A stretch of DNA of 64,000 nt from Macrotis lagotis (lineage: Eukaryota > Chordata > Mammalia > Peramelemorphia > Peramelidae), in assembly GCF_037893015.1 (NCBI RefSeq), contig NC_133658.1, forward strand, positions 887,898,080 to 887,962,079, read 5' to 3'. This document shows positions 23,065-34,389 of the stretch, in pieces (the stretch's first letter is position 1; every line of letters begins with the position of its first letter). The notes under the pieces are model-generated. The model did no database searches. It saw nothing but the letters and a program-made list of their open reading frames with translations, and had not been told where the DNA came from. The position numbers and the translations under genes were made by a program.

Positions 23065-23480
23065 ATGTTGGAGTGGAAAGAATCTAGACCTTGGAGTTAG
23101 GCCTGGCTTTGAATCAGTCTCAGGCTGTGACAGTTCCTTAGCTATGTTGACCCTGGTTTGTGCAAAGTCTTTTCACCTTCTGAGCCTCAACTTCTTTATC
23201 TTTGAGACGAGGGTGATAAGACTTAAGACTGTGATGAAAACCCTCTTTTAAACCCTTGAAGCTCTACATGTGAGGCATTCTCAAGTTATCCAACATGTTT
23301 CTCACCTGTGAAATAAGGTGGTTGGTCTTATGGAACTAGAGCAGGAAGGGACCTGAGAGTGGTTGGGGCAGCGCTCCCATTTTGCCAATGAGGAAAGTGA
23401 GTCTGAGAAGTAACTTGTCCAAGTCAGACCAAGCTCAGGCTACAGTTCAAACTCTAATTCCAGCTCAGCTTCTCCTCCTG
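23065..23480 (+). repeat. Two MIR-type remnants in tandem
   Basis: 23,065-23,225 ('gaccttggagttaggcctgg', 'ttagctatgttgaccctgg') and 23,330-23,480 ('cattttgccaatgaggaaagtgag') look like MIR/MIR3 remnants. Confidence 0.5.
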
Positions 23481-23703
23481 CATCAGTTCAACTCTCATGT
23501 CTAGATTTCTTGATGACTACCAGTTTCCTCATCTGGAACTGTGAGCTCTGTGCTTGTGAGAAGCTATGATGCAGCATGGTGCACTGTGCCAGCACCCCAA
23601 ACGATTATGGAGGAGCTGCTGAGAGAGCTTTGTTCTCTTGTTCTCTGGCTGGGCCCATGAAACACTTTTCATTTTATTTAACACTTGATTTTCCCATCTC
23701 CAG

Positions 23704-23832
23704 GGAACCATCAGCGTTGGAGTAGATGCCACTGACCTCTTTGATCGCTATGATGAGGAATATGAAGATGTCCCCGGCAGCGGCTTTCCTCAGATTGAGA
23801 TTAACAAGATGCACATCTCCCAATCCATCGAG
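23704..23832 (+). CDS. DNAJC11: DNAJC11 exon, residues 127-169
   Basis: Phase 0 at both ends; acceptor cag, donor gtgagc. Reads [12 protein letters not shown] to MHISQSIE with the acidic run YDEEYEDV. First DNAJC11 exon in the window, probably exon 5 of 16. Confidence 0.97.
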
Positions 23833-26800
23833 GTGAGCCAGGGGAGGGGGGGAGAGCTAAAGGAGAGAGCACAGTGCTCAACCCCCTCAGCCTCAGGAGT
23901 GATGGGGAGGGTGAGAGCTGACATCTACACGATCCCTACTGTGTGTGTAGGCTGAGAGCTCTCTGCAAATAGGGTCTCACCTGATCCTCACAGCACCTGG
24001 GAGGAAACTAAGGCAGACAGAGTAAGGGATTCACCCAGGGTCACACTACTAGGAAGTACCAGAGGCCAAATTTGAACCCAAAGGCCCTGTGCTCTCTCTG
24101 TAGCTATACATATTATTGCACTATGTAACTAATATTGTTTTTATATGTTTAAATATTACATATTGGGTATTTCTAATTTTATATTTAAAACATAAATAAA
24201 AAACAAAAGCACTGTGGTTATAGCTGAATTTGGTGATGGTAACAGTTTTAATAGGTGCACATATTTGAACTAAATCCTTCAATAAGAATCTACTATGTGC
24301 TGGGCACCCAAGATACAAAGACATTCTACTGAGGGAAAATATGATAAGCCAGTATGAACATATCAAACATATGTCCACTAAAATGGCAGATGACCTTGGG
24401 ACTGCTCTGCCTGGCACCTAGTTGCTGGGCATGGTTCCAGTGATGGTCAGCTTATAAACTATAAAGAGTCTCCTTTACCATTGCAGAGAGTGAGACTTGA
24501 CAGTATAAGTGACTGACCTCCATGCCACAGGCAGGAGTGGCAGGGCCCGGATTTGAATCCAGGTCCTTTGTACCCAATTGCCTCCCACTATACAAGTCTG
24601 AGTCTGTGGCGAATGCTCCTATGTAACAAATGTCTGTGAGTGGTTTCCCTTGGATATCCACCAGCCCCGTTCCTGAGGTCACTATAATTCAGTTGCCTGA
24701 GCTATAATTTATGCCTAGGTGAAGAGGCAGCATCTTAAAGAATTGAGGGTAGGCCTATGAATCAGGTCTTCCTTGCTACCTAGACTGACTGTGTGATTGG
24801 CAAGTTCCTGCCTCTGGCAGCTCTTGAAAACCATCCGATACCCACAGCTGCTGATCTGCTTTAGGGTGAGAGATTTCAGTGGAGGGAATTTTCCATCCCA
24901 GCAAAATCATAGAGCTAATCGTAGAAAAACAAATGGAATCACTGTTCTGCAAGAGGTCCATCCAGAGGGCTGGGTCAGCATTCTGATTTGAGGAAGCTGA
25001 TGGTCCTCCTCGAGGCATCCAGAAACCCTGGAGAGGCCTCGCCCCTTCCTGAGCTGGGCAACTCTTACAGTAGGCTTCCCATAGCCTTGTCAAGTTGGAA
25101 TATAAAAGGTATGCATGATGTAGTGACACGGTGGTCCCAGGAAGTCCAATTAGCCTGAGGAAAAAAGAAAGCAGTTTAGGCGATCCCACTTTGCTGATCT
25201 GAAGATCATCTGCCGATTTGCCTGTGTATTTATGACATATTCATTAGGCTGCTAGGATAGGAACTGCTTATAGCTTTGGTTCATCCAGCAAATGTTGTTT
25301 CCCAGGCTCCCTTAACAGCAACAGACACAGCCATCCTCTCTGGAAGCCTCTCGACCCAGAATGGGAATGGAGGAGGCTCCATCAACTTCGCCCTCCGGAG
25401 AGTGACCTCTGCAAAGGGTTGGGGAGAGGTAAGAGTGGTCAGTTGGGCCAGGCTTTATTTTTGCCCACCACAGACTGTGTGTTGGCATTGTCCAGTGTCT
25501 TGTTTGGTGGAGACCATTTTGTGCAGTAAAAGTCACCCCAAATGGTCAGAGAGTAGCCACACAGAGGACCGAGAGCAGGTTCTAAGCTCCAGGAAGGAAC
25601 CTAAAGGACCATAAACATTACTTCAGGTCTACTGGCCATGCTGAACGAATTTCTTAATTCTAGAAAAGAAAAAACTAACCTCCAGAAACTGAGCTATGTC
25701 ATAATGCACATCTTTTTAAGCAAACACCTAGACACTGATCTATTTTCCTTATGAAAGTCAGGACAAGTGAGGATTTGCATCCACCCAGTGGAAGTTCATC
25801 AGTGCTTTCTACTGACTGTAGTGGGCAGCAGCAGCACCTTAAAATTCCTCCAGGGCAGGGACAGTGATCACCAGAGTGATCATGCCTTTGCTGAACTGCC
25901 CTGCCATTGGTCTTTCATACTTGTCCCCCAAAAAAGTGCCCCCTGGTACCCGTGGGCTCTGCAAACAGCCACAAGGACCGACCAAACAAAAAAGACACAG
26001 GCCAGTGGAGTCTGTGGAGTGTCCAGATCAGGAAAACTGCAGGTGGTGGCAGCTTCTCTGCTTCCCAAGGGAGGCTGCCCGCTTGTCTTGGCTTCTTCTG
26101 GGTTTTGATGTCTGCTCTCCTCATTGAATCCCTGGAAAAGAACCCTGAAAGAATGAGGAAGGTGGGACATGGGGGATGGTGTCTTACAGCTGAGAAGATT
26201 GAGGCCCCTTTAGTAAGGGGCTGTCTATATGCAACCTTGGTAGCAGCTGAAAGATAAACATCTCTAACTTTTCTTCCTTTCTATTTAAACAGTTTGAATT
26301 TGGAGCTGGAGACCTTCAAGGCCCTTTATTTGGCTTAAAGCTGTTTCGTAATCTTACACCAAGATGGTAAATTTAATATAATGTCATCATGTTTTGTTGT
26401 TCCTTGTGGATTTAGAATTATGGTTTCTTATTCCTATTGCTTCAGATGGTGCCAGGCAAGTGGTAGGTGCAATAGACATTTATTGAATTGAATTGATTGC
26501 AGTGAATCAGTGAATCATTTGAGATGATTCTGCTAACCACGAGAAGGTGGTTTTCTTGGGGGGGGTTTTGACCTAAGGAAAACATTTGTTCCATACTAGT
26601 GGTTTCTGTAGCCATTCTTTTTTTTTTTTTTTTTTTTTTTTTTTTGCAAGGCAAATGGGATTAAGTGGCTTGCCCAAGGCCACACAGCTAGGTAATTATT
26701 AAGTGTTTGAGACTGGATTTGAACCCAGGTACTCCTGACTCCAGGGCCAGTGCTTTATCCACTGCGCCACCTAGCCACCCCCTGTAGCCATTCTTAATTG

Positions 26801-29800
26801 TCAGATATATTTATATCAAAGCCTTAATAGAGAGGCAGCATTAGGTGATAGAAAAAGTGATGATGGTCCTGGAAATAGAAGTCCTCAATTTGAATTCTCC
26901 CTGCTTGGTCCCGCTAGAGTCCATTTGTAAGCTGCCTCACTGCCTGCCCAACTACTTTCCTCATTAGTAAAATGAGGTAGGCAGGCTAGCCTACCAAGCT
27001 CCCTTTCAGATTTATAATCTATCTGTGATCCTCTGAACTGCCTACCAAGCCCCCGCCTTCTTTGCCTGGCTCTGTGAATAGAGATAGAGATAGAATAGAA
27101 TGGATAAGTTTACATGCAGGCTTTGGGTACCTATTTTAATGCCATGAAATACCTCTCTGGAGCCAGAAGGTGGCACAGGTTTCCTCTTGTAAAAAAAAAA
27201 AATCTCAGTCGCAAAGAAATGTCAAAGGAAATCACAGACTTGACTGGGGATTCATATTGGAAAGTGGAGTAATGTACACTCATGAATGGGTGCCCTTGTC
27301 ACTCACCCATCGGTGTAGTCTGAGGCAGCACCCACCAGGTCTAGATCCTGGGTGGCAGGACAATTGATTAAGAACCCACCCTGCAAACACTGCCTCTTTC
27401 CACCCTTGGGGCCTGTGATGAATGAAGGGCTGGTCAGTTCTGGAATCCCTAGGAAGCAAGCCTGTAGCTGATCTCTCCTGTCACTTCTTCTCCAGCTTTA
27501 TTACGACAAATTGTGCTCTGCAGTTTTCATCCCGGGGAATCCGGCCCGGCCTGACCACTGTATTGGCGAGGAACTTGGATAAGAACACCATGGGCTACTT
27601 GCAGTGGCGATGGGGCATCCAGTCAGCCATGAACACAAGCATCGTCCGGGACACAAAGACCAGCCACTTCACTGTGGCCTTACAGGTAAGCTGCAGGGGA
27701 GGTTTCACTGTACAGGGGACAGAGGAACTCCAAGGGTCACCTCCTCACAGAATTCAGTGTGAGGCAGTGGTCACTGGTCCCTTTCTTGTGCCCATGTTCC
27801 CCTTTTCAAACCTAGCAGCTCAGCCTAGTGGGGAGGATGTTATATAGCTACACAGGTCATGCTATACTTCTCAAACAGCTTCTTTGGAGGATTCAAGGTG
27901 GTCACTCTTGATTTCTTATGGTGACTGGAATAAGAGCCCTCCCAAATGGAATGCTATTTAACATCTTTAGGCAGTGCCTTAGAAGAGCCTATATTCTGAT
28001 AGAAACAGTCATGATCTGGAGAGTGTGGCGGGCTTTTCAGTAGCCTAGAGTTGGGGGTGCAGGCCAGTTGGGCCCAGAGCAGCTAGAGGGAGCTCACCTT
28101 TCCCAAAATGGCAGCTAGTGATCCACATATCTGTAGTGCTTCCCACATGACAGCCCAGCGAAAGAGGTAGCTTAAGTGTTATCTCCATTTTACAGATGAG
28201 GAAGCTAAGTCTCAGAGAAGGAAGGTGACTTGCCCGTGGTCACAGACCTTGTAAGTGTTGGAGCTGGGATTTGAACCAGGTCTCCTGCCTCTTAGATAGC
28301 ATTAGTCCTGGCAGCTGTCACAGCTTCAAGATCCTGGGGACCCCAAAACACTCTGACCCAACACATTATGAACTGCCCATTGTTTGCAAAGGCAGAGTCT
28401 ATTAAATATTAAAGATCAAGATAGGACAGAACTTGTGTCACTGGGGGGCTCACAGTCTAGTAAGGGGTCAAACCACCAATAAGAGTAACATTTAAAGATG
28501 ACAGACGTACCAGAGGAGGTACAAAGGCTTTATGATGTCTAATAGGAAAGATCATTCATCGCCATTAATCAGGATGGGGTTCATAGGGGAGATAATATGT
28601 GTTAAGTTTAATCCACAGAAATTCAGTGGGAAAAGAGGGGAAGGGAAAGACCTTTTAGGCCTGGTCATTGTGAGCAAAAGTCCAGGAGCACAATAGTGTG
28701 GGTCAGACAGTGGTCCAGTTTGGTTGGAGCATAGCATGTCCAGGGGGAGTTTGTTGAAGTAAGGTTAGAAAGATGAAGTGGAGCCATACACCCAATTTTG
28801 CCAAGGAAGGCTCCATATGTCTTAACCCTTTCCCACCCTCTCTTTTCAAAGCTTGGAATCCCGCACTCCTTTGCATTGATCAGCTATCAACATAAATTCC
28901 AAGATGATGATCAGACACGTGTGAAGGGTTCTCTCAAGTAAGTTCTGACATCATCCTTGCTTCTAGCAAAGAAGCATATTGGGGCATCTCAGTGGTGCTG
29001 TGAATAAGAGCACTGACCCTGGAGTCAGGAGGGCCTGAATTCAAATCTGGCCTCAAGACACTTGATATTCACCGGTTGTGTAATCTTGAACAAGTTACTT
29101 TAACCCCATTGCCCCACGAAAAAAAAAGCAGCATGTTGGCCTAGCAGGATATTTTCTGATCAGATTGGGGGGCAGTTGGCATAAGGTACATTGTTACATG
29201 ATTTGTCCAGTGGTGCCAGCTGAAATCAGTTCTGCTGGTGGAGTGAAGTGGGAAAATGTCTGTTGTAACCATGCCTGTGGGTAGGAGGGTGTCTCATTGA
29301 GAGAGAAAGTCAGCCGTCATCTTCCTTCCCCCCTCCCCATAATGAATAAAGATAATGGCTCTGAAAAGACTTTCCTGGGCTCATCCTTTCCTGTTTGGTC
29401 ACCCTAGGGCTGGTTTCTTTGGAACAGTGGTAGAATATGGAGCTGAGAGGAAGATTTCTAGGCACAGTATTCTAGGAGCGACTGTCAGCGTTGGAGTCCC
29501 ACAGGGTGTCTCTCTAAAAGTCAAGTAAGTTCAGTCCCAGATGGTGGCTCAGCGGCTCCCCCATGGGAGTGGGTGATTGGGTAGCTTAGCCACTGAGAGC
29601 TTTGGCAGCTCCCCTGGACACTGGGAGCCTGGGAGTGGGAGTTCCTGCATTTGTCCAGTAGGTGGTGCCAGAGCCCCAAAAGTGAACTCCCACTGCTTGT
29701 CTGAAATCTCAACAAATTTCCCCAAAATGAGCAAACTGAGATTAAAATATTTGTCATTTCCACCTCATCCCTCCTCAAGTGCTCTCCAAGCAAGGGCTTG

Positions 29801-32746
29801 CCCAATTCTTGCCATCCCATTGAGACCCATTGGTGCCATGTCCCAAGGACCATCATGGACCTCCAGTACAGGCCTCCTCCCCAGTTGTGAAGACTTGATG
29901 GAGAGAGAGTCAAAAGAGAGTTTTGTCCCAAAGCAGAATGCTCCTGTGTTCCTGAGTTAGACTGTTGATCCAAACCCCTTCCTTCCTATTCTCTAGACTC
30001 AACAGGGCCAGCCAAACTTATTTCTTCCCCATCCACCTGACGGACCAGCTCCTTCCTAGTGCGGTGTTCTATGCTACTGTGGGACCTCTGGTTGTCTACT
30101 TTGCCATGCACCGACTGATCATCAAACCTTACCTCAGGGCTCAAAAAGAGAAGTGAGTCTGTCCTTTTTCCCTGGGACCACTTTTGCCTAAGAATGTGCT
30201 GCATCTTAGGAACTGTCCTAGTTCCCTCCAGACCTGAGGAATGGGGTGAAGAAGGGGGAATGGGAGTCAGCTGATTGGAATCACTGACCCATAGTCACTG
30301 CAGAAATACCAGAATACCACCACCTCTGATAGGGAGAAAGGACCTCCAATGGGGAAGGGACCAGGGTGAAGAGGAGTGACTATGCTGTGAGGAAATTACA
30401 ATAGGTCATCCTAGTCAGTATGTGCATCCCCTTTAACAAAAATTGTAATCTTAGAAGCTTTCACAGTTGAATTCTTATAATTCTCCATTTTTTTAACTAT
30501 CATTTAATCCTTCTGCATTGGTGAGGTTTTGCTAGGTAGAGTCTGCTTTTAGAAGACAGTCAGGTGTCCCCCACAATCCAGTGGAGGAGCATCATGTGGT
30601 CAAATGAATGGGTTGTTCAGCCCTGCCTCACAGATGGGCATGATGCTACCTTGACCTTGCTACCTTCTCCACGAGAAGCCCTGGAGCTAGTCACATTGTC
30701 TGTGACTCTTCACTCCTGTGGAATACCAATGGCTCATGGGTAACTTGTGTTTTCTTTTGTAAGAGAACTGGAGAAGCAGAGGGAGAGCACAGCCACTGAC
30801 ATTCTGCAGAAGAAACAGGAGGCAGAGTCTGCGGTGAGTGCTTCAAGGACAGACCAAGAGGCATTGGGCACTTGGGGGGGGGGGGTCCTGCCTTGGTCAC
30901 AGGAGAGCACTTCTCATCCTGAGTCTGACCCTGACTCAGACTCTTCTTAGGGTTGTTTTTACATTTTGATAAGCAGCTTTTGTATGTCCCACCTCCCACC
31001 ACTCCTGATCCCTTCCTTAAGACAAAGCTAAAATTTGTCCTACCAAATAACTGTATCTGACTGCTGCCTATAAGCTTCCCCTCTCTTTTTTTCCCCTAAA
31101 TGACTCTTCTCAGGGACCCAGACTAATCTTTGTAATTAGTCTGTTTAGCTGCCTTTTAGTACTGAGTTCATCTACTACATTGTGATCATGGTGCACATGT
31201 TTTCCTGGCTCTGTTTTCTTCATCCTGCATCATGTCTCCTCAGCCTTCTCTGAATTCTTCATATTCATCATGGCTTCTCTGCCCTTTTACATTAGGAATA
31301 CCACTGACATGGAGCAGATGAATTTCCAAGGGTGGTCTCTGCCTCAAGCGTTGATGGCAATAGAGATGATATTTTTTAAGACTCTTTCCCCTCTGGAGAA
31401 TCAGTTTGATTCTTTCATTAAAGGGAGGATGAGTCTCCCGTTCAGGGCAGTCCCATTGTTGGAGCTAAACACTGAGGCTCCCGACTTGGACTTGTTTGTG
31501 GCCAGCTCTTCCATAGTGGCCCACCTGCTCCCACTTCCACCATATTGTCATAGCTCCTTATTTGGAGTTCCTTTCCGTGGCAGGGCCCAGAGAAAACTGA
31601 CTTCCAGCATCTTGGTTTATTGGCAGATTCGATTGATGCAGGAATCCGTACGAAGAATAATTGAAGCTGAAGAGTCCAGAATGGGTAAAAGCACAGTTGG
31701 CTTCATTGGGTCAAGGGGGCTCAGGGTACTGGAGGTGGGCAAGGGTACCTTCTCTGGGCTGCAACTCAGTGTGCTCCCCAGGACTGATCATCCTCAACGC
31801 TTGGTATGGCAAGTTTGTCAATGACAAGAGCAGGAAGAACGAGAAAGTGAAGGTGATTGATGTGACGGTCCCTCTGCAGTGCTTGGTGAAGGACTCCAAG
31901 CTCATCCTCACAGAAGCTTCCAAGGTATGAAGCCTCTCCGTGTCCTCCGATTGGGGGAAGGGAACAATGACCATGGCTGGCAAGCCCCTCCCAACCCACA
32001 CCAGGATTTTCCTTGCCTTTGGGTCACAAAACTTGAGAGGTCTGAACAGACAGTAAATAAGTCCATAAATAGGTTTGATGGTACCAGCCTTCCAGAACTT
32101 GGAACGACTCAAGTCATTTTTCCACTTGGCAGAGATGCTGCTTTGAAGACACAGGCTCATAGGAGAAGGGAAGGAGCTGTGTTGAGGTTGGAAGTCTAGA
32201 ACTGAAGCTGTCTTCTGGGGGGCTGTTTGATAGACCTAATTCTGAATGCTGCTGACTAGATATTGACCTATCTGGTTAGGGGTACCCTGGTCAGCTTCCA
32301 GGCCAGACCTGGGGGGGGGGGGGCGTTGCAATCTGCAGGGCTGGTGGGTAGGGTTTCCACATATTGTCTCTTCACAGGCTGGGCTTCCTGGGTTTTATGA
32401 CCCATGTGTGGGGGAAGAGAAGAGTCTAAAGGTGCTCTACCAGTTTCGAGGCGTGCTGCACCAAGTGATGGCATCGGACAATGAGGCCCTTCGGATACCA
32501 AAGCAATGTAAGTTATCTAGCCCACCCTGACCCTGCCCTTTGGAGGATGACTGGGCTGCACCCATCATCTGGCAGCCTGAGCTGTGAGAATCCCCAACTG
32601 GTGATGGCCCCATTGAGGTCCAAATGGCCCCCTGCCCATAGGAGAGGCCTATTATGCTACTACTCTGTATGTAATATAAACAATTCCTTCTCAACCTTGA
32701 GCCTCTCTTTCCTTCTACAGCTCACAGGATCGATACAGATGGATAA
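23704..32746 (+). CDS. DNAJC11: DNAJC11, C-terminal 433 residues (12 exons)
   Basis: J-domain protein of the mitochondrial outer membrane that associates with the MICOS/SAM bridging complex and supports cristae (family knowledge). Join: 23704-23832, 25306-25428, 26293-26366, 27496-27685, 28852-28937, 29408-29524, 29997-30152, 30764-30833, 31627-31684, 31782-31924, 32378-32507, 32721-32746. The 1,302 coding bases are in frame through every GT-AG junction and end TAA. They correspond to residues 127-559 of the 559-residue human protein as I recall it, with few changes. Seen: a Gly/Ser-rich beta-type region (about 127-366), a hydrophobic segment at about 384-405 ([17 protein letters not shown]), a charged helical region (about 410-460), and the C-terminal DUF3395 region. 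The J domain with its HPD motif lies outside the window. The gene faces THAP3 tail-to-tail. Confidence 0.97.
23925..24105 (+). repeat. MIR SINE
   Basis: 'ctgatcctcacagcacctgggagg', 'cccagggtcacactactagg' and 'ccaaatttgaacccaaag' are MIR. Confidence 0.7.
24480..24600 (+). repeat. MIR fragment
   Basis: 'ggcagggcccggatttgaatccagg' matches the 3' part of MIR. Confidence 0.5.
25306..25428 (+). CDS. DNAJC11: DNAJC11 exon, residues 170-210
   Basis: Phase 0 at both ends; acceptor cccag, donor gtaaga. Reads [13 protein letters not shown] to TSAKGWGE and includes the NGNGGGS run. Confidence 0.97.
26293..26366 (+). CDS. DNAJC11: DNAJC11 exon, residues 211-235 (part)
   Basis: Acceptor aaacag, donor gtaaat. 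Reads [10 protein letters not shown] to RNLTPR and leaves TG, completed to Cys by the next exon. The short exon and non-canonical donor position +4 (A) are unremarkable. Confidence 0.96.
26620..26781 (-). repeat. MAR1/WSINE1-type SINE, antisense, young
   Basis: Opens with about 26 uninterrupted T and is close to consensus. Perfect 14-bp repeats CTGTAGCCATTCTT flank it at 26,606-26,619 and 26,782-26,795. It is one of the freshest insertions in the window. Confidence 0.95.
26820..27035 (+). repeat. MIR-type remnant
   Basis: 'actttcctcattagtaaaatgaggtagg' and 'tttataatctatctgtgatcc' resemble MIR3. Confidence 0.45.
27496..27685 (+). CDS. DNAJC11: DNAJC11 exon, residues 235-298
   Basis: Acceptor tctccag, donor gtaagc. 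Completes Cys235, then reads [14 protein letters not shown] to [10 protein letters not shown]. Ends in phase 0. Confidence 0.97.
28125..28315 (+). repeat. MIR SINE
   Basis: 'atctccattttacagatgagg', 'gtgacttgcccgtggtcacag' and 'gctgggatttgaaccagg' give a clear MIR core. Confidence 0.85.
28852..28937 (+). CDS. DNAJC11: DNAJC11 exon, residues 299-327 (part)
   Basis: Acceptor tcaaag, donor gtaagt. Reads [16 protein letters not shown] to VKGSL plus two bases of Lys327. Confidence 0.97.
28981..29129 (+). repeat. MAR1/WSINE1-type SINE, diverged
   Basis: 'ggggcatctcagtggtgctgtg' head, 'ccctggagtcaggagggcctg' body, A tail. Approximate repeats AGCATATTGG / AGCATGTTGG flank it. Confidence 0.88.
29408..29524 (+). 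CDS. DNAJC11: DNAJC11 exon, residues 327-366 (part)
   Basis: Acceptor ccctag, donor gtaagt. Completes Lys327, then reads [15 protein letters not shown] to PQGVSLKV plus two bases of Lys366. Confidence 0.97.
29997..30152 (+). CDS. DNAJC11: DNAJC11 exon, residues 366-418 (part); hydrophobic segment
   Basis: Acceptor tctctag, donor gtgagt. Reads [10 protein letters not shown] to YLRAQKE. Holds the longest hydrophobic stretch of the visible protein (about residues 384-405), a possible membrane-associated helix. Confidence 0.97.
30764..30833 (+). CDS. DNAJC11: DNAJC11 exon, residues 418-441
   Basis: Acceptor tttgtaag, donor gtgagt. Reads [12 protein letters not shown] to KQEAESA, a charged helical segment. 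Ends in phase 0. Confidence 0.96.
31150..31320 (-). repeat. L1 3'-region fragment, antisense
   Basis: 'tctgaattcttcatattcatcatggcttc' and 'gcacatgttttcctggctctg' are antisense marsupial L1 text. Confidence 0.5.
31627..31684 (+). CDS. DNAJC11: DNAJC11 exon, residues 442-461 (part)
   Basis: Acceptor tggcag, donor gtaaaa. Reads [19 protein letters not shown] plus one base of Gly461. Residue 442 is Ile where I recall Val in human. Confidence 0.96.
31782..31924 (+). CDS. DNAJC11: DNAJC11 exon, residues 461-508
   Basis: Acceptor ccccag, donor gtatga. Reads [12 protein letters not shown] to [10 protein letters not shown], within DUF3395. Only 97 bp of intron separate it from the previous exon. Confidence 0.97.
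32378..32507 (+). CDS. DNAJC11: DNAJC11 exon, residues 509-552 (part)
   Basis: Acceptor ttcacag, donor gtaagt. Reads [14 protein letters not shown] to NEALRIPKQ. The segment MASDNEAL differs from the human VLDSEAL I recall; the rest is near identical. Confidence 0.97.
32721..32746 (+). CDS. DNAJC11: DNAJC11 last coding exon, residues 552-559
   Basis: Acceptor ttctacag. Completes Ser552, then reads HRIDTDG and TAA. The C-terminal peptide matches the human end as I recall it, which fixes the stop. Confidence 0.97.
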
Positions 32747-34180
32747 ATCTCATGGGAGATAAAAGGGGTCAGTACCCGAGTCAAAAAGAAGCTGCAAAAC
32801 CTCTTTTCCTGGGAGTCTGAAAGTTTGGAAACACATGAAACAGAAACCTACAGATGTTTTTATTTTGTATTATTCCTGTAGAAGGTCATTAACAATTATG
32901 TGAAGGGACACATGAACACCCCAGCTTTCATGGGTACTATAGTACTAAGTCAATACTGCCCTTGATGAGAACCACAAAGCTGACAGACGGCTGTTTCCTT
33001 GAGGAGCCTGTGAACACAGAACGGGGTCCTCCTGGGAAGAGGACCCTACCCTACCCCCAGGGCATGAGCCCTGCATCCTCTTTAAGTCCTCCAGCATCGC
33101 AGCTGACAGCGGCCCACCAAACCCAAATTTTCAGGTTCTTTAATGAGGTGTATATGGGACATTACTTCTGGGGGCTTCCTGCAAACCAGTGGAGAACACA
33201 GGCCATATGGTCCTGGTGATCAAGTGAGTGAGCATCCGTACGAGCTCCTCCCAAAAATCTCCATGACTTGGGTGATTAATGAAAAGGGGATTTGGAAACT
33301 TCTGAATTCACTGAAAACCTGTTACCTGAAAACAACCAATGTATCTGGAAGACATCTCTGCCTCTCCCACTGCATTTGTCTAGATAGCTACCACTAAACC
33401 TGTGACCCCTAGACCCAGGACTTGGCTTTCCCCCATTGTCACTAGTGTTACCTATCTCCCCAAAGCAATGCATGGAAAACCATGAAGCTTTCCCAGGTTT
33501 TCACCCAAATGGCTGAGAATTGGAATCACTGCCCACTTACTGGACAAGGAGAAGACCATGGGGAGGTAAGGGAGAAACATTAGCTTGATTGGGAAGAAAA
33601 CTGGCCAGAGCTCTAGTGGTGCCAAATGGAGTGAACATGTCAAAATGCTCTTAAAGGCTTCCTGTGGGAGAGAGCAGGGGAAGGGCTCCCTCCAGGAGGG
33701 GGCCCAGGGGGAATCTCCCTCTGAGGGAACTGTTGGGGAAACCTCCTCCTGGCTCAGATGGCCCAGGGACAGTGGGGATGACTCCTTCACTCCGGGTGGT
33801 GTGGTTCTACTCTAGAAAGTGGAAGCAGATGTTAGGAACCAGGATTCACTTGAATAGTCTTCCAAGTTACCTGTAGTAATCAGCCTAACAAGCCTGTGTA
33901 GTCACGGCATTGGCCTTGTTCCTGTACTCCTTGAGAGTTGTGGGGTCCTTTCCTAAATATGCAATCACGTGAGCAGGAGCTTGATTTGCAGGGGCTCGAC
34001 CTTCTGTCCCGCCACAGCTATTCGAATCAAGCCCTCTGTGCCTGGGCTTTGGGATCAGACTAATCAATCATGATCCCTCCCCCCCATTTTAAAAAAAAAC
34101 AGTTCTGGTTGTCTTTTCTGTGACATTCATGCCCATTTTTACAATATTTCCCAGACCTGAGCTAAGAATACAAATTGTGC

Positions 34181-34186
34181 AATAAA
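34181..34186 (+). terminator. DNAJC11: Poly(A) signal AATAAA, DNAJC11 proximal
   Basis: AATAAA 1.43 kb after the stop, in a plausible 3' UTR. Confidence 0.55.
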
Positions 34187-34311
34187 CTTTGCTGAATGAC
34201 TCTTTGACCTAAAGTGACCCATTGGCCCCTTTGCTGCAGATGATTCTTTTGGGTACCAATTTTCTTCATTTTGTTTGAAGCTGGTTGTATAGAAGACACT
34301 GTATTGTCAAT

Positions 34312-34317
34312 AATAAA
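34312..34317 (+). terminator. DNAJC11: Poly(A) signal AATAAA, DNAJC11 distal
   Basis: AATAAA in 'caataataaacccttt', 131 bp after the proximal signal. Confidence 0.55.
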
Positions 34318-34389
34318 CCCTTTCTGAAAGCTGGAGCTGGGACTCATTTTTCAAAACCACAATCACAGAAAAGGGCAGTGGTTTCACTA

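Larger units (their letters stand above)
1..23703 (+). other. DNAJC11: DNAJC11 5'-side intron (no exon found)
   Basis: No coding exon could be recognised here on either strand. The first DNAJC11 exon in the window begins at 23,704 in phase 0 at the residue equivalent to human 127, so the roughly 126 N-terminal residues (the J domain) must be encoded further left and this stretch is intron. It is filled with SINEs, L1, L2, CR1/L3 and MIR remnants listed separately. Parts such as 150-1,080, 1,500-2,970, 5,030-5,460, 11,200-11,780, 13,500-14,940 and 18,640-19,880 show no feature I can name. A short exon could have been missed by eye. Confidence 0.75.
32747..34335 (+). other. DNAJC11: DNAJC11 3' UTR
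   Basis: Repeat-poor sequence follows the stop up to AATAAA signals at 34,181-34,186 and 34,312-34,317. The end given assumes use of the second. A third AATAAA at 34,445-34,450 would push the transcript into THAP3's 3' UTR. Confidence 0.6.

Noticed and set aside
31270-31824. 184-codon frame overlapping DNAJC11 exons
   Set aside because: Mostly intron and antisense L1 text. It runs through the genuine splice sites at 31,627 and 31,684.
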